Source: DATBLE01 sp046732255 (GTDB lineage Bacteria; Actinomycetota; Thermoleophilia; Gaiellales; Gaiellaceae). Taken from it: a stretch of DNA of 64,000 nucleotides. Of the stretch, positions 6,058 through 14,138 are shown one piece after another. The notes under the pieces were generated by a model, which had not been told where the DNA came from, did not search any database, and was given only the letters and a program-made list of their open reading frames with translations. A program made the position numbers and the translations under genes. The first letter of the stretch is position 1. Every line of letters begins with the position of its first letter. The DNA lies in contig JBKPMR010000018.1 in NCBI GenBank assembly GCA_046732255.1, forward strand, positions 1 to 64,000. The letters run 5' to 3'.

Positions 6058-7677
6058 TTATTTGAGGCACGCTGCGGCGAGGCTCATCGCCCCGAATGCC
6101 TGCTGGTAGACGTAGCAGCCGACGCTCTTCGAGATGAACTCCCGTACGGTCGGGTTGTAGAGCGCGGCCCACGGGGCCTCGTCGCGCATGATGTCGACGT
6201 CCAGCTTGCCGAACGCGGCGTAGCGCTCGTCCCCGGACAGCCGCTCGGCCGCCGCCATCCGCTCGTTGAAACTCGCGACGTTCATGAGTGCGAGGTTGTT
6301 GTTGTTCTGCGCGGCGATGTTGGTGCCGTCGAGCAGGATGTTGATGAAGTCGACGGGATCGGGGTAGTCGGCGATCCAACCGATCAGGACGAGGTCGTAC
6401 GGCTCGTTGGGATCGCCGGTCGCCGCGAGCAGCGGGGAGAACGAGAGTTCTTTCGGAGTCACGTCGATCCCGATCGCTTTCAGGTTCGCGACGATGACCT
6501 GCGCTTGGCCCGGCGAGGGCTGGGCGTTCGGCAAGTAGAGCGTCATCTTCAGGTGCCGGCCGTGCATCAGCGACTTCGCCCGCGCGAGGTTGGGTCCGTT
6601 CAGCGGGTAGAGGTTCGCCGCCTGGTAGCCCCTGAGCGTCGGCGGGAGGACCTGATCGGTGGCGAGGCCGGCGTACAGCCCGGCCTGGCGGATGATTGCC
6701 GGCCGGTCGATCGCGAAGTTGATCGCCTTTCGGATCGTCACGTCCGGGACGCGCCGCATGTTGATTGCGACGTAGTTGACCGCGTTCGCCGCGTGGACGA
6801 AGAACCGGGCCTTGTTCACGCCGTACTGCTTCGAGAGCCGGGCCGCGGCGGTCTGCGGGAGACCGAAGATGTCGTAGTCGGCCTGGTCGGCCTGGACCTG
6901 GAGCATGCTCTGGTTGAGGTCCGTGTCGACCGTGACCGTCATCTGGTCCACGTGGTGCGGCCGGGAGCCCGCGTAGTTCGGATTCCGCTTGATCACGATC
7001 GTCCGGTTCGGGGTGTGCGACGCGATGTAATAAGGGCCGGCGCTAGGGACTGTGTCTTCCTTCAGCGGCACGGGCGTGTTCGACGGCACCGCGCAGAAGA
7101 AGTTCATCGCCAACCGGGCGATGAAGTCGGGTGCGTCCCTCGTCAGGCGGATGCTCAGGGCGTCCCCGCTGACGTTGACGCCGGTAGCGGTATTCGCCTT
7201 CTTGTTCGCGACCGCGTCGGCGCCGACCACGTCCTTCAGGAACGCGGCCGACGGCGAGACGAGCTTCGGATTCAGGTTGCGGTTGATCACGTCGGCGAAG
7301 GTCTGGGCGGTCACCTCCTCGCCGGTGTTGAACTTGAAGCCCGACCGGATCTTGAAGGTGTAGGTCTTGCCGTCCTCCGACACGGTCGGCAACGCCTGAG
7401 CCGCCTCGGGAACGAGGACGGTCCCCTCCTTCCCCGGCTTGTCGGGGTAGTTGACGAGCTTCAGGCAGGTCGCGTACTCGATCGCCCAGCCGAGAAACTC
7501 GTAGTCGACCGCAGGATCGATCGACTGGACGTCGCTCGTCGACATGTTCAGCCTCAGCGTCCCGCCCTCCTTGACGCCCGAGCTCTGGTTCGAGCTGCCG
7601 CCGCAGCCGGTGCCGAGCACGCCGATACCGAGGGCCAAGACCACGCCGGCGAGCGCAATCGCGTTCCTGCGTCTCAT
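6058..7677 (-). CDS. ABC transporter solute-binding lipoprotein, family 5 (peptide/nickel type)
   Basis: A 539-residue extracytoplasmic binding protein. It has a basic N-terminus, a hydrophobic segment and the lipobox LGTGC (C25). The SBP_bac_5 pattern is visible: EGGTLRLNMS near the mature start, GKTYTFKIRSGFKF, the AINFAIDRPAII block, and DLVLIGWIADYPDP near residue 440. Family members bind oligopeptides, dipeptides or nickel; the ligand is not predictable. No permease or ATPase genes are adjacent, so it is an orphan binding protein or works with transporter subunits encoded elsewhere. The dcd operon follows on the same strand. Confidence 0.9.
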   Translation of the reverse strand: MRRRNAIALAGVVLALGIGVLGTGCGGSSNQSSGVKEGGTLRLNMSTSDVQSIDPAVDYEFLGWAIEYATCLKLVNYPDKPGKEGTVLVPEAAQALPTVSEDGKTYTFKIRSGFKFNTGEEVTAQTFADVINRNLNPKLVSPSAAFLKDVVGADAVANKKANTATGVNVSGDALSIRLTRDAPDFIARLAMNFFCAVPSNTPVPLKEDTVPSAGPYYIASHTPNRTIVIKRNPNYAGSRPHHVDQMTVTVDTDLNQSMLQVQADQADYDIFGLPQTAAARLSKQYGVNKARFFVHAANAVNYVAINMRRVPDVTIRKAINFAIDRPAIIRQAGLYAGLATDQVLPPTLRGYQAANLYPLNGPNLARAKSLMHGRHLKMTLYLPNAQPSPGQAQVIVANLKAIGIDVTPKELSFSPLLAATGDPNEPYDLVLIGWIADYPDPVDFINILLDGTNIAAQNNNNLALMNVASFNERMAAAERLSGDERYAAFGKLDVDIMRDEAPWAALYNPTVREFISKSVGCYVYQQAFGAMSLAAACLK

Positions 7678-7769
7678 CGCGCCTCCTCTGACGGTCGGGG
7701 CTGTTTATCAGATCCCGAACGGTCGTGCCGTGCGCCGACCCGATCCGGAGCCTGAGCTATCGTGGCGCC

Positions 7770-9095
7770 ATGGCCGCGACGCGCTCGATCGAGCTCCGGA
7801 CGGACGTGCCGGGGCCGCGGTCCAGGTCGATTCTCGAGCGGAAGCAGCGGGCCGTCGCCGCGCCACTCGCGCTCACCTTCCCGATCGTCGCCGCCGAGGC
7901 GCACGGCGCCCTGCTCACCGATGTCGACGGCAACACCTTCCTCGACTTCACCGGCGGCGTCGGCTGCCTGAACGTCGGCCATACGCACCCGAAGGTGGTC
8001 GAGGCGGCGCAGGAGCAGCTCGCACGCTTCTTCCACACCGACTTCACGATCGTCCCCTACGAGCCCTACGTCGAGCTCGCCGAGCGCCTCCTCGAGCGGT
8101 CGCCTTTTGCCGGGCGCGGCAAGGCGGCGTTCTTCAACGCCGGCACCGAGGCGGTCGAGAACGCCGTCAAGTTCGCGCGTGCGTACACGAAGCGGCCCGC
8201 CGTGATCGCCTTCGAAGGCGCCTTTCACGGACGCACGCTGATGTCGCTCTCCCTGACCTCGAAGACGCATCCGTACAAGGCCGGTCTCGGACCGTTCGCG
8301 CCGGAGGTGTACCGCGTGCCGTTCGCGAACGACTACCGCGGCCCCGACGCCGGCGTCGCCCTCGCAGCGCTCGAACGGGCGCTGATCACGCAGGTCGCGG
8401 CGGAGACCGTCGCGGCGATCGTGGTCGAGCCGGTGCAGGGAGAGGGCGGATTCGTCGTCGCGCCGCCGGAGTTCATGGAAGGGATCCGCCGGATCTGTGA
8501 CGACAACGGGATCGTCATGGTCGTCGACGAGGTGCAGACGGGGTTCGGCCGCACCGGGAAGCTGTTCGCGATCGAGCACTACGACGTCGAGCCGGACCTG
8601 ATCACGGTGGCGAAGTCGATCGCGGCCGGCCTGCCGCTCTCCGGCGTCCTCGGCCGGGCCGAGATCATGGACGCGCCGGGTCCGGCGGCCGTCGGTGGCA
8701 CGTACGTGGGCAACCCGGTCGCCCAGGCCGCCGCGCTGGCCGTCCTGGACGTGTTCGACGAGGAGGGTCTGCTCGAGCGCGCGGCCGCGATCGGCGAGAC
8801 CATGCGGGCACGGATGATCGGCTGGCAGGAGCGCTTCGACGAGGTCGGCGACGTCCGCGGGCTCGGAGCGATGCTCGCGATCGAGCTCGTCCACGACCGG
8901 GACTCCAAGGATCCGGCGCCGGAGCTCGTCACCGCCCTCTGCGATCACGCCTTCCGGAACGGGCTACTGCTGCTCGGCGCCGGAACCTACGCCAACGTCG
9001 TCCGGGTGCTGGTGCCGCTGACGATCGCGGAAGCCGAGCTGGAAGAGGCGTTGAGCGTCTGGGAGCAGGCACTCGAGCACGTCCTCGCCGCGTAG
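7770..9095 (+). CDS. gabT: Class III aminotransferase, 4-aminobutyrate transaminase-like
   Basis: A 441-residue PLP enzyme. Signature segments are FNAGTEAVENAVKFAR, VVEPVQGEGGF, VVDEVQTGFGRTGKLFA (with the PLP-pyridine aspartate) and the PLP lysine in ITVAKSIAAGLPLSGV. Overall it matches the GABA/5-aminovalerate transaminase group, moving an amino group from 4-aminobutyrate to 2-oxoglutarate, though other omega-amino acids are possible. The ATG at 7770 is preceded by TATCGT with six bases between, implying a leaderless mRNA. It stands alone, with no succinate-semialdehyde dehydrogenase beside it. The intergenic space to the binding-protein gene is a divergent promoter region. Confidence 0.85.
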   Translation: MAATRSIELRTDVPGPRSRSILERKQRAVAAPLALTFPIVAAEAHGALLTDVDGNTFLDFTGGVGCLNVGHTHPKVVEAAQEQLARFFHTDFTIVPYEPYVELAERLLERSPFAGRGKAAFFNAGTEAVENAVKFARAYTKRPAVIAFEGAFHGRTLMSLSLTSKTHPYKAGLGPFAPEVYRVPFANDYRGPDAGVALAALERALITQVAAETVAAIVVEPVQGEGGFVVAPPEFMEGIRRICDDNGIVMVVDEVQTGFGRTGKLFAIEHYDVEPDLITVAKSIAAGLPLSGVLGRAEIMDAPGPAAVGGTYVGNPVAQAAALAVLDVFDEEGLLERAAAIGETMRARMIGWQERFDEVGDVRGLGAMLAIELVHDRDSKDPAPELVTALCDHAFRNGLLLLGAGTYANVVRVLVPLTIAEAELEEALSVWEQALEHVLAA

Positions 9096-9124
9096 CTCCG
9101 CGAGCACAGGGAAAATCCCTCCAG

Positions 9125-10582
9125 ATGGTCGGCGAGCTGATCGCGGATCGGTACGAGCTCGAGGAGCTCGTCGGCACCGGCGGCATGTCGAGTGTCTACC
9201 GCGCGCGCGACCGGCTGCTCGAACGCCAGGTCGCGATCAAGATCCTCCACGAGCACTACTCGCGGGACGAGGGCTACGTCGAGCGGTTCCGGCGCGAGGC
9301 CCGCGCAGCGGCGAAGCTCTCGCACCCGAACATCGTCACCGTCATCGACCGCGGCGAGGCCGGCGGGCGCCAGTTCATCGTCTTCGAGTTCGTCGACGGC
9401 CAGAACCTGAAGCAGCTGATCGTCGGCAGGGGCCGACTGCCCGTCCGCGACGCGCTCGAGCTCGGCATCGAGATCGGCCGTGCGCTCTCGTTCGCCCATG
9501 CGCAGGGGCTCGTGCACCGGGACGTGAAGCCGCAGAACGTGCTTCTGGGCAACGGCGACGTGAAGGTGACCGACTTCGGAATCGCCCGCTCGCTCGACGT
9601 CAACATCGGCCTGACGCAGACCGGGACGGTGCTCGGCACCAGCGAGTACATCTCGCCGGAGCAGGCGACCGGCCGCCAGGTCGACGCGCGCACGGACGTG
9701 TATTCGCTCGGGGTCGTGCTCTACGAGCTGCTCGCCGGAGAGCCGCCGTACTCGGGCGACAGCTTCGTCGCCGTTGCGATGCGACACATGAACGATGAGG
9801 TGCCGAGCATCTCGCTCGCGCGGCCCGACGTCCCGATCCGCGTCGACGCGGCGCTGCAACACGCGATGGCCAAGGACCCCGACGACCGCTTCCAGTCCAT
9901 GTCGGACTTCGTCGTCGAGCTCGGCGACTGCCTCGCCGGTCTCGGCGACCAGGACTCTGAGCGGACGGTGATCTCGGCGCCTGCGGTCGAGCGGCGTCCA
10001 CGTCCGGTGCGCGGGCGGAGGCGGCGGCGGTGGTTTGCCCCGGTCGTCGCGCTGGTCGTACTGATTGCGGCGGTAGGCGTCGGCGCCGCTGCCTATTACC
10101 TGGTCCGGGACACGGGGTCCGACGGCGGCGGCGACGGGGGCGGCGGCGGATCGGTTCATCTGGTCGCGTCGAACGCGTACGACCCGCACGGGGACGGGCA
10201 GGAGCACGACGAGGAGGTCGCGAACGCGACCGACGGAAACGTGTCCACTTACTGGGAGACCGAACGCTACGACAGCGTCGACTTCGGCGGGCTCAAGGAC
10301 GGAGTCGGGATCGTGGTCGATGCCGGCCGGCCGGTCAGGCTGGGCTCGCTGTCGATCGTCTCAGACACGCCCGGTTACATGGCCCGGATCGAGGCCGGGA
10401 CGTCCTCGAACGGCCCCTTCGACGCCGTCTCTCCTTCCAAGACGGTCGGCAACCGCACGGGATTCTCGCTCTCCGTCGACCAGCCGCGGAGGTACTACCT
10501 CGTCTGGATCACGCGGCTGGCCCCCGGCTACGCGCGCACGCATGTAAACGAAGTCACACATCCGGTTAGACTCAGCAGATGA
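9125..10582 (+). CDS. Membrane Ser/Thr protein kinase with discoidin-like ectodomain
   Basis: A 485-residue Hanks-type kinase. The kinase domain spans residues 8-270: glycine loop GTGGMSSVY, lysine K39 in VAIKIL, catalytic D133 in HRDVKPQN, DFG at 150-152 and the activation segment TGTVLGTSEYISPEQ. A basic juxtamembrane stretch leads to one transmembrane helix at about 300-325, then a Gly-rich linker and an extracellular domain of about 145 residues. That domain carries ATDGNVSTYWETE and a beta-rich pattern resembling F5/8 type C (discoidin) carbohydrate-binding folds, instead of the usual PASTA repeats. The stop overlaps the start of the next gene. Confidence 0.88.
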   Translation: MVGELIADRYELEELVGTGGMSSVYRARDRLLERQVAIKILHEHYSRDEGYVERFRREARAAAKLSHPNIVTVIDRGEAGGRQFIVFEFVDGQNLKQLIVGRGRLPVRDALELGIEIGRALSFAHAQGLVHRDVKPQNVLLGNGDVKVTDFGIARSLDVNIGLTQTGTVLGTSEYISPEQATGRQVDARTDVYSLGVVLYELLAGEPPYSGDSFVAVAMRHMNDEVPSISLARPDVPIRVDAALQHAMAKDPDDRFQSMSDFVVELGDCLAGLGDQDSERTVISAPAVERRPRPVRGRRRRRWFAPVVALVVLIAAVGVGAAAYYLVRDTGSDGGGDGGGGGSVHLVASNAYDPHGDGQEHDEEVANATDGNVSTYWETERYDSVDFGGLKDGVGIVVDAGRPVRLGSLSIVSDTPGYMARIEAGTSSNGPFDAVSPSKTVGNRTGFSLSVDQPRRYYLVWITRLAPGYARTHVNEVTHPVRLSR

Positions 10583-10992
10583 GGCTCGGGAAGAGCTCGA
10601 AGGCTGCCGCGATCTCACGCGTGCCTCTCTTCTCGAAGTGCTCGAAGCGCCAGCTCCTCGAGATCGCGCAGCTTGCCGACGAGATCGACCTCCCGGCCGG
10701 TCGTGTGCTGACGAAGGAGGGAACGCGCGGTCGCGAGTTCTTCGTGCTCCTCGAGGGCAGTGCCGAGGTGCGGCGCAACGGGCAGCTAATCGCGTCGCTC
10801 GGCGGCGGCGACTTCCTCGGCGAGATCGCACTGATCACCGACGTCCCGCGCACGGCGACGGTGACCGCGACCACGCCGGTGCGCGCACTCGTTCTCCCGA
10901 CCCGGGAGTTCCGCCAGCTGCTCAGGACGTCGCCCGACATCCAGGCGAACGTCCTTCAGGCGGTCGCCGAGCGCGTGTCCGGAATGCTCTGA
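10579..10992 (+). CDS. Cyclic nucleotide-binding domain protein
   Basis: A 137-residue single-domain CNBD (Crp/PKA regulatory type) without a DNA-binding helix-turn-helix. Visible features are FSKCSKRQLLEIAQLADEI, the turn VLTKEGTRGREFFVLLEG, and the phosphate-binding cassette GGGDFLGEIALITDVPRTATV, with the conserved E and R that contact the cyclic phosphate. The start overlaps the kinase stop by four bases (ATGA), so the two are almost certainly made together. A role linking a nucleotide second messenger or membrane signal to the kinase is inferred from this coupling. Confidence 0.85.
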   Translation: MRLGKSSKAAAISRVPLFSKCSKRQLLEIAQLADEIDLPAGRVLTKEGTRGREFFVLLEGSAEVRRNGQLIASLGGGDFLGEIALITDVPRTATVTATTPVRALVLPTREFRQLLRTSPDIQANVLQAVAERVSGML

Positions 10993-11002
10993 AACGGGAT
11001 CG

Positions 11003-11068
11003 GTGACAGGTCTGCTAGAGCCGTCCGGTCGGTAGGCCGTAACCTCGCGCCGGTGCGAGACCTGTCAC
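11003..11068. repeat. Inverted repeat GTGACAGGTCT...AGACCTGTCAC
   Basis: Perfect 11-base arms at 11,003-11,013 and 11,058-11,068 enclose 44 bases. It lies between the convergent CNBD and ddl genes. The arm core GACAGGTCT is the one seen in the repeats at 3955, 6014 and 59,788, here with a longer loop. It may act as a bidirectional terminator. Confidence 0.8.
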
Positions 11069-11075
11069 TCGATGC

Positions 11076-12113
11076 TCAGTAAGCCAGCCGCGAGCGCCGC
11101 TCGTGGCGCTCGAGGGCGAGCTCGACCAACCGGTCGAGCAGCTCCGCGTACGGGATGCCGGAGGCCTCGAAGAGGTGCGCGTACACGCTGGTCGAGGTGA
11201 AGCCGGGGATCGTGTTCAACTCGTTGACGAGCACCTCGCCGTCGTCGCGCACGAAGCAGTCGACGCGCGCCATCCCCTCGCAGCCGGTGGCGACGAACGC
11301 CGTGACGGCCAGGTCCTGGACGCGTACGGTCTGCTCCGCGGTGATCCGCGCGGGGACGATCAGGTCCATCTCGCCCTCGTCGTACTTCGCCGAGTAGTCG
11401 TACCACTCGTTGTGCGTGACGTCGATCTCGCCGACGAGGGACGCGATCGGCCTGCGGTTCCCGAGCACGCCGACTTCCACCTCGGTGCCGGGGACGAACT
11501 CCTCGACCAGGACCTTCTCGTCGTGGCGGAAGGCAAGCTCCACCGCGGCCTGGAGCTCAGCCTCGTCGTGTGCCTTCGTGATCCCCACCGACGACCCCAG
11601 CCGCGCGGGCTTCACGAAGACCGGGTAGCCGAACGGATTCTCGGCCGGAGCGCCGTCGAGCAAGGTGATGTTCCGTGTCACCGGGATCCCCTTGTCGCGC
11701 ATCACCGCCTTGAACAGGTCCTTGTCCATGCAGAAGGCCGACGCCGCGTGATCAGCGCCCACGTACGGCACGCCCGCCATCTCGAGCAGACCCTGGAGCC
11801 GGCCGTCCTCGCCGAACGGCCCGTGCAAGATCGGAAGGACGACCTCCACCTCGGCCAGCGTGGCCGCGACCTCGCCGGACGCGGCCGGGACGGGCACAGG
11901 GACTGTCCCTTCAGGGACTGTTCCTGAGGCAAGGCTCCGGGGGACCTGGCCGGAGGGGAGGGCCCAGCGGCCGTCGTTGTCGATCTCGACGGTGACCACG
12001 TCGTACCGCTCCGGATCGAGCGCCTCGATCACGGAACGCGCAGAGGCGATCGAGATCGGGTGCTCGGAGGAACGGCCGCCCATGAGCACCGCGACGCGGC
12101 GGCGGGGGCTCAC
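11076..12113 (-). CDS. ddl: D-alanine--D-alanine ligase
   Basis: A 345-residue ATP-grasp enzyme joining two D-alanines for peptidoglycan precursors. Motifs: VAVLMGGRSSEHPISIASA at the N-terminus, ILHGPFGEDG, VFVKPARLGSSVGI (ATP grasp), and the metal-binding RVDCFVRDDGEVLVNELNTIPGFTSTS. The GTG start overlaps the pknB stop (GTGA). Between the N-terminal strand and the HGPFGEDG block the protein carries an unusual ASGTVPEGTVPVPVP segment encoded by two small tandem palindromes, apparently a repeat that expanded in frame. Placement at the end of the wall-synthesis operon fits its role. Confidence 0.93.
   Translation of the reverse strand: MSPRRRVAVLMGGRSSEHPISIASARSVIEALDPERYDVVTVEIDNDGRWALPSGQVPRSLASGTVPEGTVPVPVPAASGEVAATLAEVEVVLPILHGPFGEDGRLQGLLEMAGVPYVGADHAASAFCMDKDLFKAVMRDKGIPVTRNITLLDGAPAENPFGYPVFVKPARLGSSVGITKAHDEAELQAAVELAFRHDEKVLVEEFVPGTEVEVGVLGNRRPIASLVGEIDVTHNEWYDYSAKYDEGEMDLIVPARITAEQTVRVQDLAVTAFVATGCEGMARVDCFVRDDGEVLVNELNTIPGFTSTSVYAHLFEASGIPYAELLDRLVELALERHERRSRLAY
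11898..11926. repeat. Tandem mini-palindromes inside ddl
   Basis: AGGGACTGTCCCT (11,898-11,910) and CAGGGACTGTTCCTG (11,912-11,926) lie side by side within the ddl coding frame. The same GGGAC-T-GTCCC core appears in hairpins at 41,423 and 48,801. In the protein this gives a TVP-rich insertion ahead of the first conserved loop. Confidence 0.75.
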
Positions 12114-14125
12114 TGGGCGGGTGGCACGCCGCTCTGATCGCCGTTGCCCTGGTTGTCGCCGCCGTCCGTCGGAGTGGTAGTCGTCGTCGACTCGGTGGTC
12201 GTCGGCGGAGGCGGACTGACGTAACGTCCGACGGTGATCGTGACCGTCGTCCCCGGATCGACCGACGTCCCGGCGGCCGGGCTCTGGAACAGGACGATGC
12301 CCGCGAGCGACGGATCCTGGACGTCGCTCTCTTCGACCGCGACCTTGAAGCCGGAGTTGCGCAGCGTCGCGATCGCGTCGGCGCGCTGGTAGCTGGAGAC
12401 GTCCGGGACGACCGACTGGGTCGGGCCCTTGGAGACGTACAGGGTGACCGTCGACCCCTTGGCGGCGAGGCTGTTCGCGGGCGGATCCTCCTGCACGACC
12501 GTGCCCTTCGGGTCGTGCGAGTCGACGTCGCGCCGCGCGACCGCGAAGCCGGCGCCCTGCAGCTCGGCGGCCGCCTGCTCGTAGGGGACTCCGACCACCG
12601 GCGGGATCGCGACCGGCTTCGGCCCCTGCGACACGTTGATCCGCACCTTCGTCCCCTTGTCCACCCGCTTGCCGGGCGCAGGATCTTGCCCCGTGACCGT
12701 GCCCGTCTCCCTGTCCGAGTTGACGTGGACGACCTTCGCGACGAGCCCGTTGCGCGTGATCTCCGCGACCGCGTCCGTGGCCTGGTCGCCGCGGACGTCG
12801 GGCACGTCGACCTTGGGTAAGCCGGTGGAGACGACGATCGTGACCGGATTGCCCTTGTCCGTGCGCGTCCCCGCGCCGGGATCCTGCGAGACGACCATCG
12901 TCTCGGGGACCTTGTCGTCCGGCCGCCGGACGATCTTCGGCGTCAGCCCGGCGTCGCGAATGTTGGCGACCGCGAGCACTTCCTTCTGCCCCTCGACGAA
13001 CGGGACGGCGACCGGTTTGTTCGCCGCGAGCTGATCCTGGATCTTGGTGTAGACGTACCAGCCGCCTGCGACGGCGGCCGCGACGACGACGAGCGCCAGC
13101 AACCACGGCCAGACCGAGCGACGCCGGACCGGCTCGTCGTACTCGTAGAAGCCGGTCGGCGGGCCGTAGGCCGGAGGCGAGGCCGATGCCGGTCGGCGCA
13201 CCACCTCGGTCGGTGCGGACGAGATCGTCGTCACCGCGCCCACACCGCGCAGCACCTGGGTCGCCGCTTCCTCGGTCTCCGGTGCGACCGCCTGTCCGCG
13301 GGCGGCCCGCGCGAGGTCGGCGTCCATCGTCTCGGCGCTCGGGTAGCGGTCGGCCGGGTTCTTGGCGAGCGCGCGGAGCACGATCGAGTCGAGCTCGTGC
13401 GGCACCTCCGGCCGTCGCTCCGACGGCGGCTCAGGCGTCGTCGACAGGTGCTTCATCGCGATCTCGAGCGGCGTGTCGCCCGTGAACGGGACGGATCCGG
13501 TGAGCATCTCGTAGAGGACGACGCCGACCGAGTAGATGTCCGACGCCGGGCCGACCGGCGCGCCCTTCGCCTGCTCCGGCGACAGGTACTGCGCGGTGCC
13601 GATGATCGAGCCCGTCTCGGTCATCTGGCTCGTCCCTGCCCGCGCGATGCCGAAGTCCATCACCTTCAGGCGACCGTCCGAGGCGACCGACACGTTGTGC
13701 GGCTTGATGTCGCGGTGCACGACCCCATTCCGGTGGGCGAAGCCGAGCGCGGCGAGGATCTGCCGCGCGTAGTCGATCGCGACCGGGATCGGGGTGGGGC
13801 CGCGCGCGACCAGGAGCTCCTTGAGGGTGCGCCCGTCGAGGTACTCCATCGCGATGTAGTAGGTGCCCTCGGCCTCGCCGCGGTCGTAGATCGAGACGAT
13901 GTTCGGGTGGGAGAGCCCCGCCGCGTTCTTCGCTTCGCGGCGGAAGCGCTCGACGAACTGCTCGTCCTGCGCGTGCCGGTCGTCGAGCATCTTGATCGCG
14001 ACCCGGCGTCCGAGCTCCTGGTCCTCGGCGAGGTAGACGTTGGCCATCCCGCCGGTTCCGAGCTTGCGGACGACGCGGTAGCGTCCGTCGAAGACCTGGT
14101 CGATGAGGGTGTCGGGCCTCGGCAT
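12110..14125 (-). CDS. pknB: Ser/Thr protein kinase PknB with four PASTA domains
   Basis: A 671-residue membrane kinase controlling wall growth and division. Kinase domain at residues 1-275: GTGGMANVY, VAIKML, HRDIKPHNV, MDFGIAR and TGSIIGTAQYLSPEQ. A transmembrane helix is near residue 345-362 (WPWLLALVVVAAAVAGGWYV). Four extracellular PASTA repeats follow, each ending in the VxVSxGP-type pattern, then a Pro/Thr/Gly-rich tail. PASTA repeats bind muropeptides or lipid II in relatives. It lies between pbpA (13 bases upstream) and ddl (overlapping) in the actinobacterial wall-signalling operon, together with the phosphatase and FHA genes. Confidence 0.95.
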   Translation of the reverse strand: MPRPDTLIDQVFDGRYRVVRKLGTGGMANVYLAEDQELGRRVAIKMLDDRHAQDEQFVERFRREAKNAAGLSHPNIVSIYDRGEAEGTYYIAMEYLDGRTLKELLVARGPTPIPVAIDYARQILAALGFAHRNGVVHRDIKPHNVSVASDGRLKVMDFGIARAGTSQMTETGSIIGTAQYLSPEQAKGAPVGPASDIYSVGVVLYEMLTGSVPFTGDTPLEIAMKHLSTTPEPPSERRPEVPHELDSIVLRALAKNPADRYPSAETMDADLARAARGQAVAPETEEAATQVLRGVGAVTTISSAPTEVVRRPASASPPAYGPPTGFYEYDEPVRRRSVWPWLLALVVVAAAVAGGWYVYTKIQDQLAANKPVAVPFVEGQKEVLAVANIRDAGLTPKIVRRPDDKVPETMVVSQDPGAGTRTDKGNPVTIVVSTGLPKVDVPDVRGDQATDAVAEITRNGLVAKVVHVNSDRETGTVTGQDPAPGKRVDKGTKVRINVSQGPKPVAIPPVVGVPYEQAAAELQGAGFAVARRDVDSHDPKGTVVQEDPPANSLAAKGSTVTLYVSKGPTQSVVPDVSSYQRADAIATLRNSGFKVAVEESDVQDPSLAGIVLFQSPAAGTSVDPGTTVTITVGRYVSPPPPTTTESTTTTTPTDGGDNQGNGDQSGVPPAQ

Positions 14126-14138
14126 CCTCGGCTACAGG

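Noticed and set aside
5542..7755. Long open plus-strand frame opposite dcd and the solute-binding protein
   Set aside because: Arg/Val/Asp-rich shadow without any domain; the minus-strand genes have clear homology. GC-rich codon use keeps such antisense frames open.
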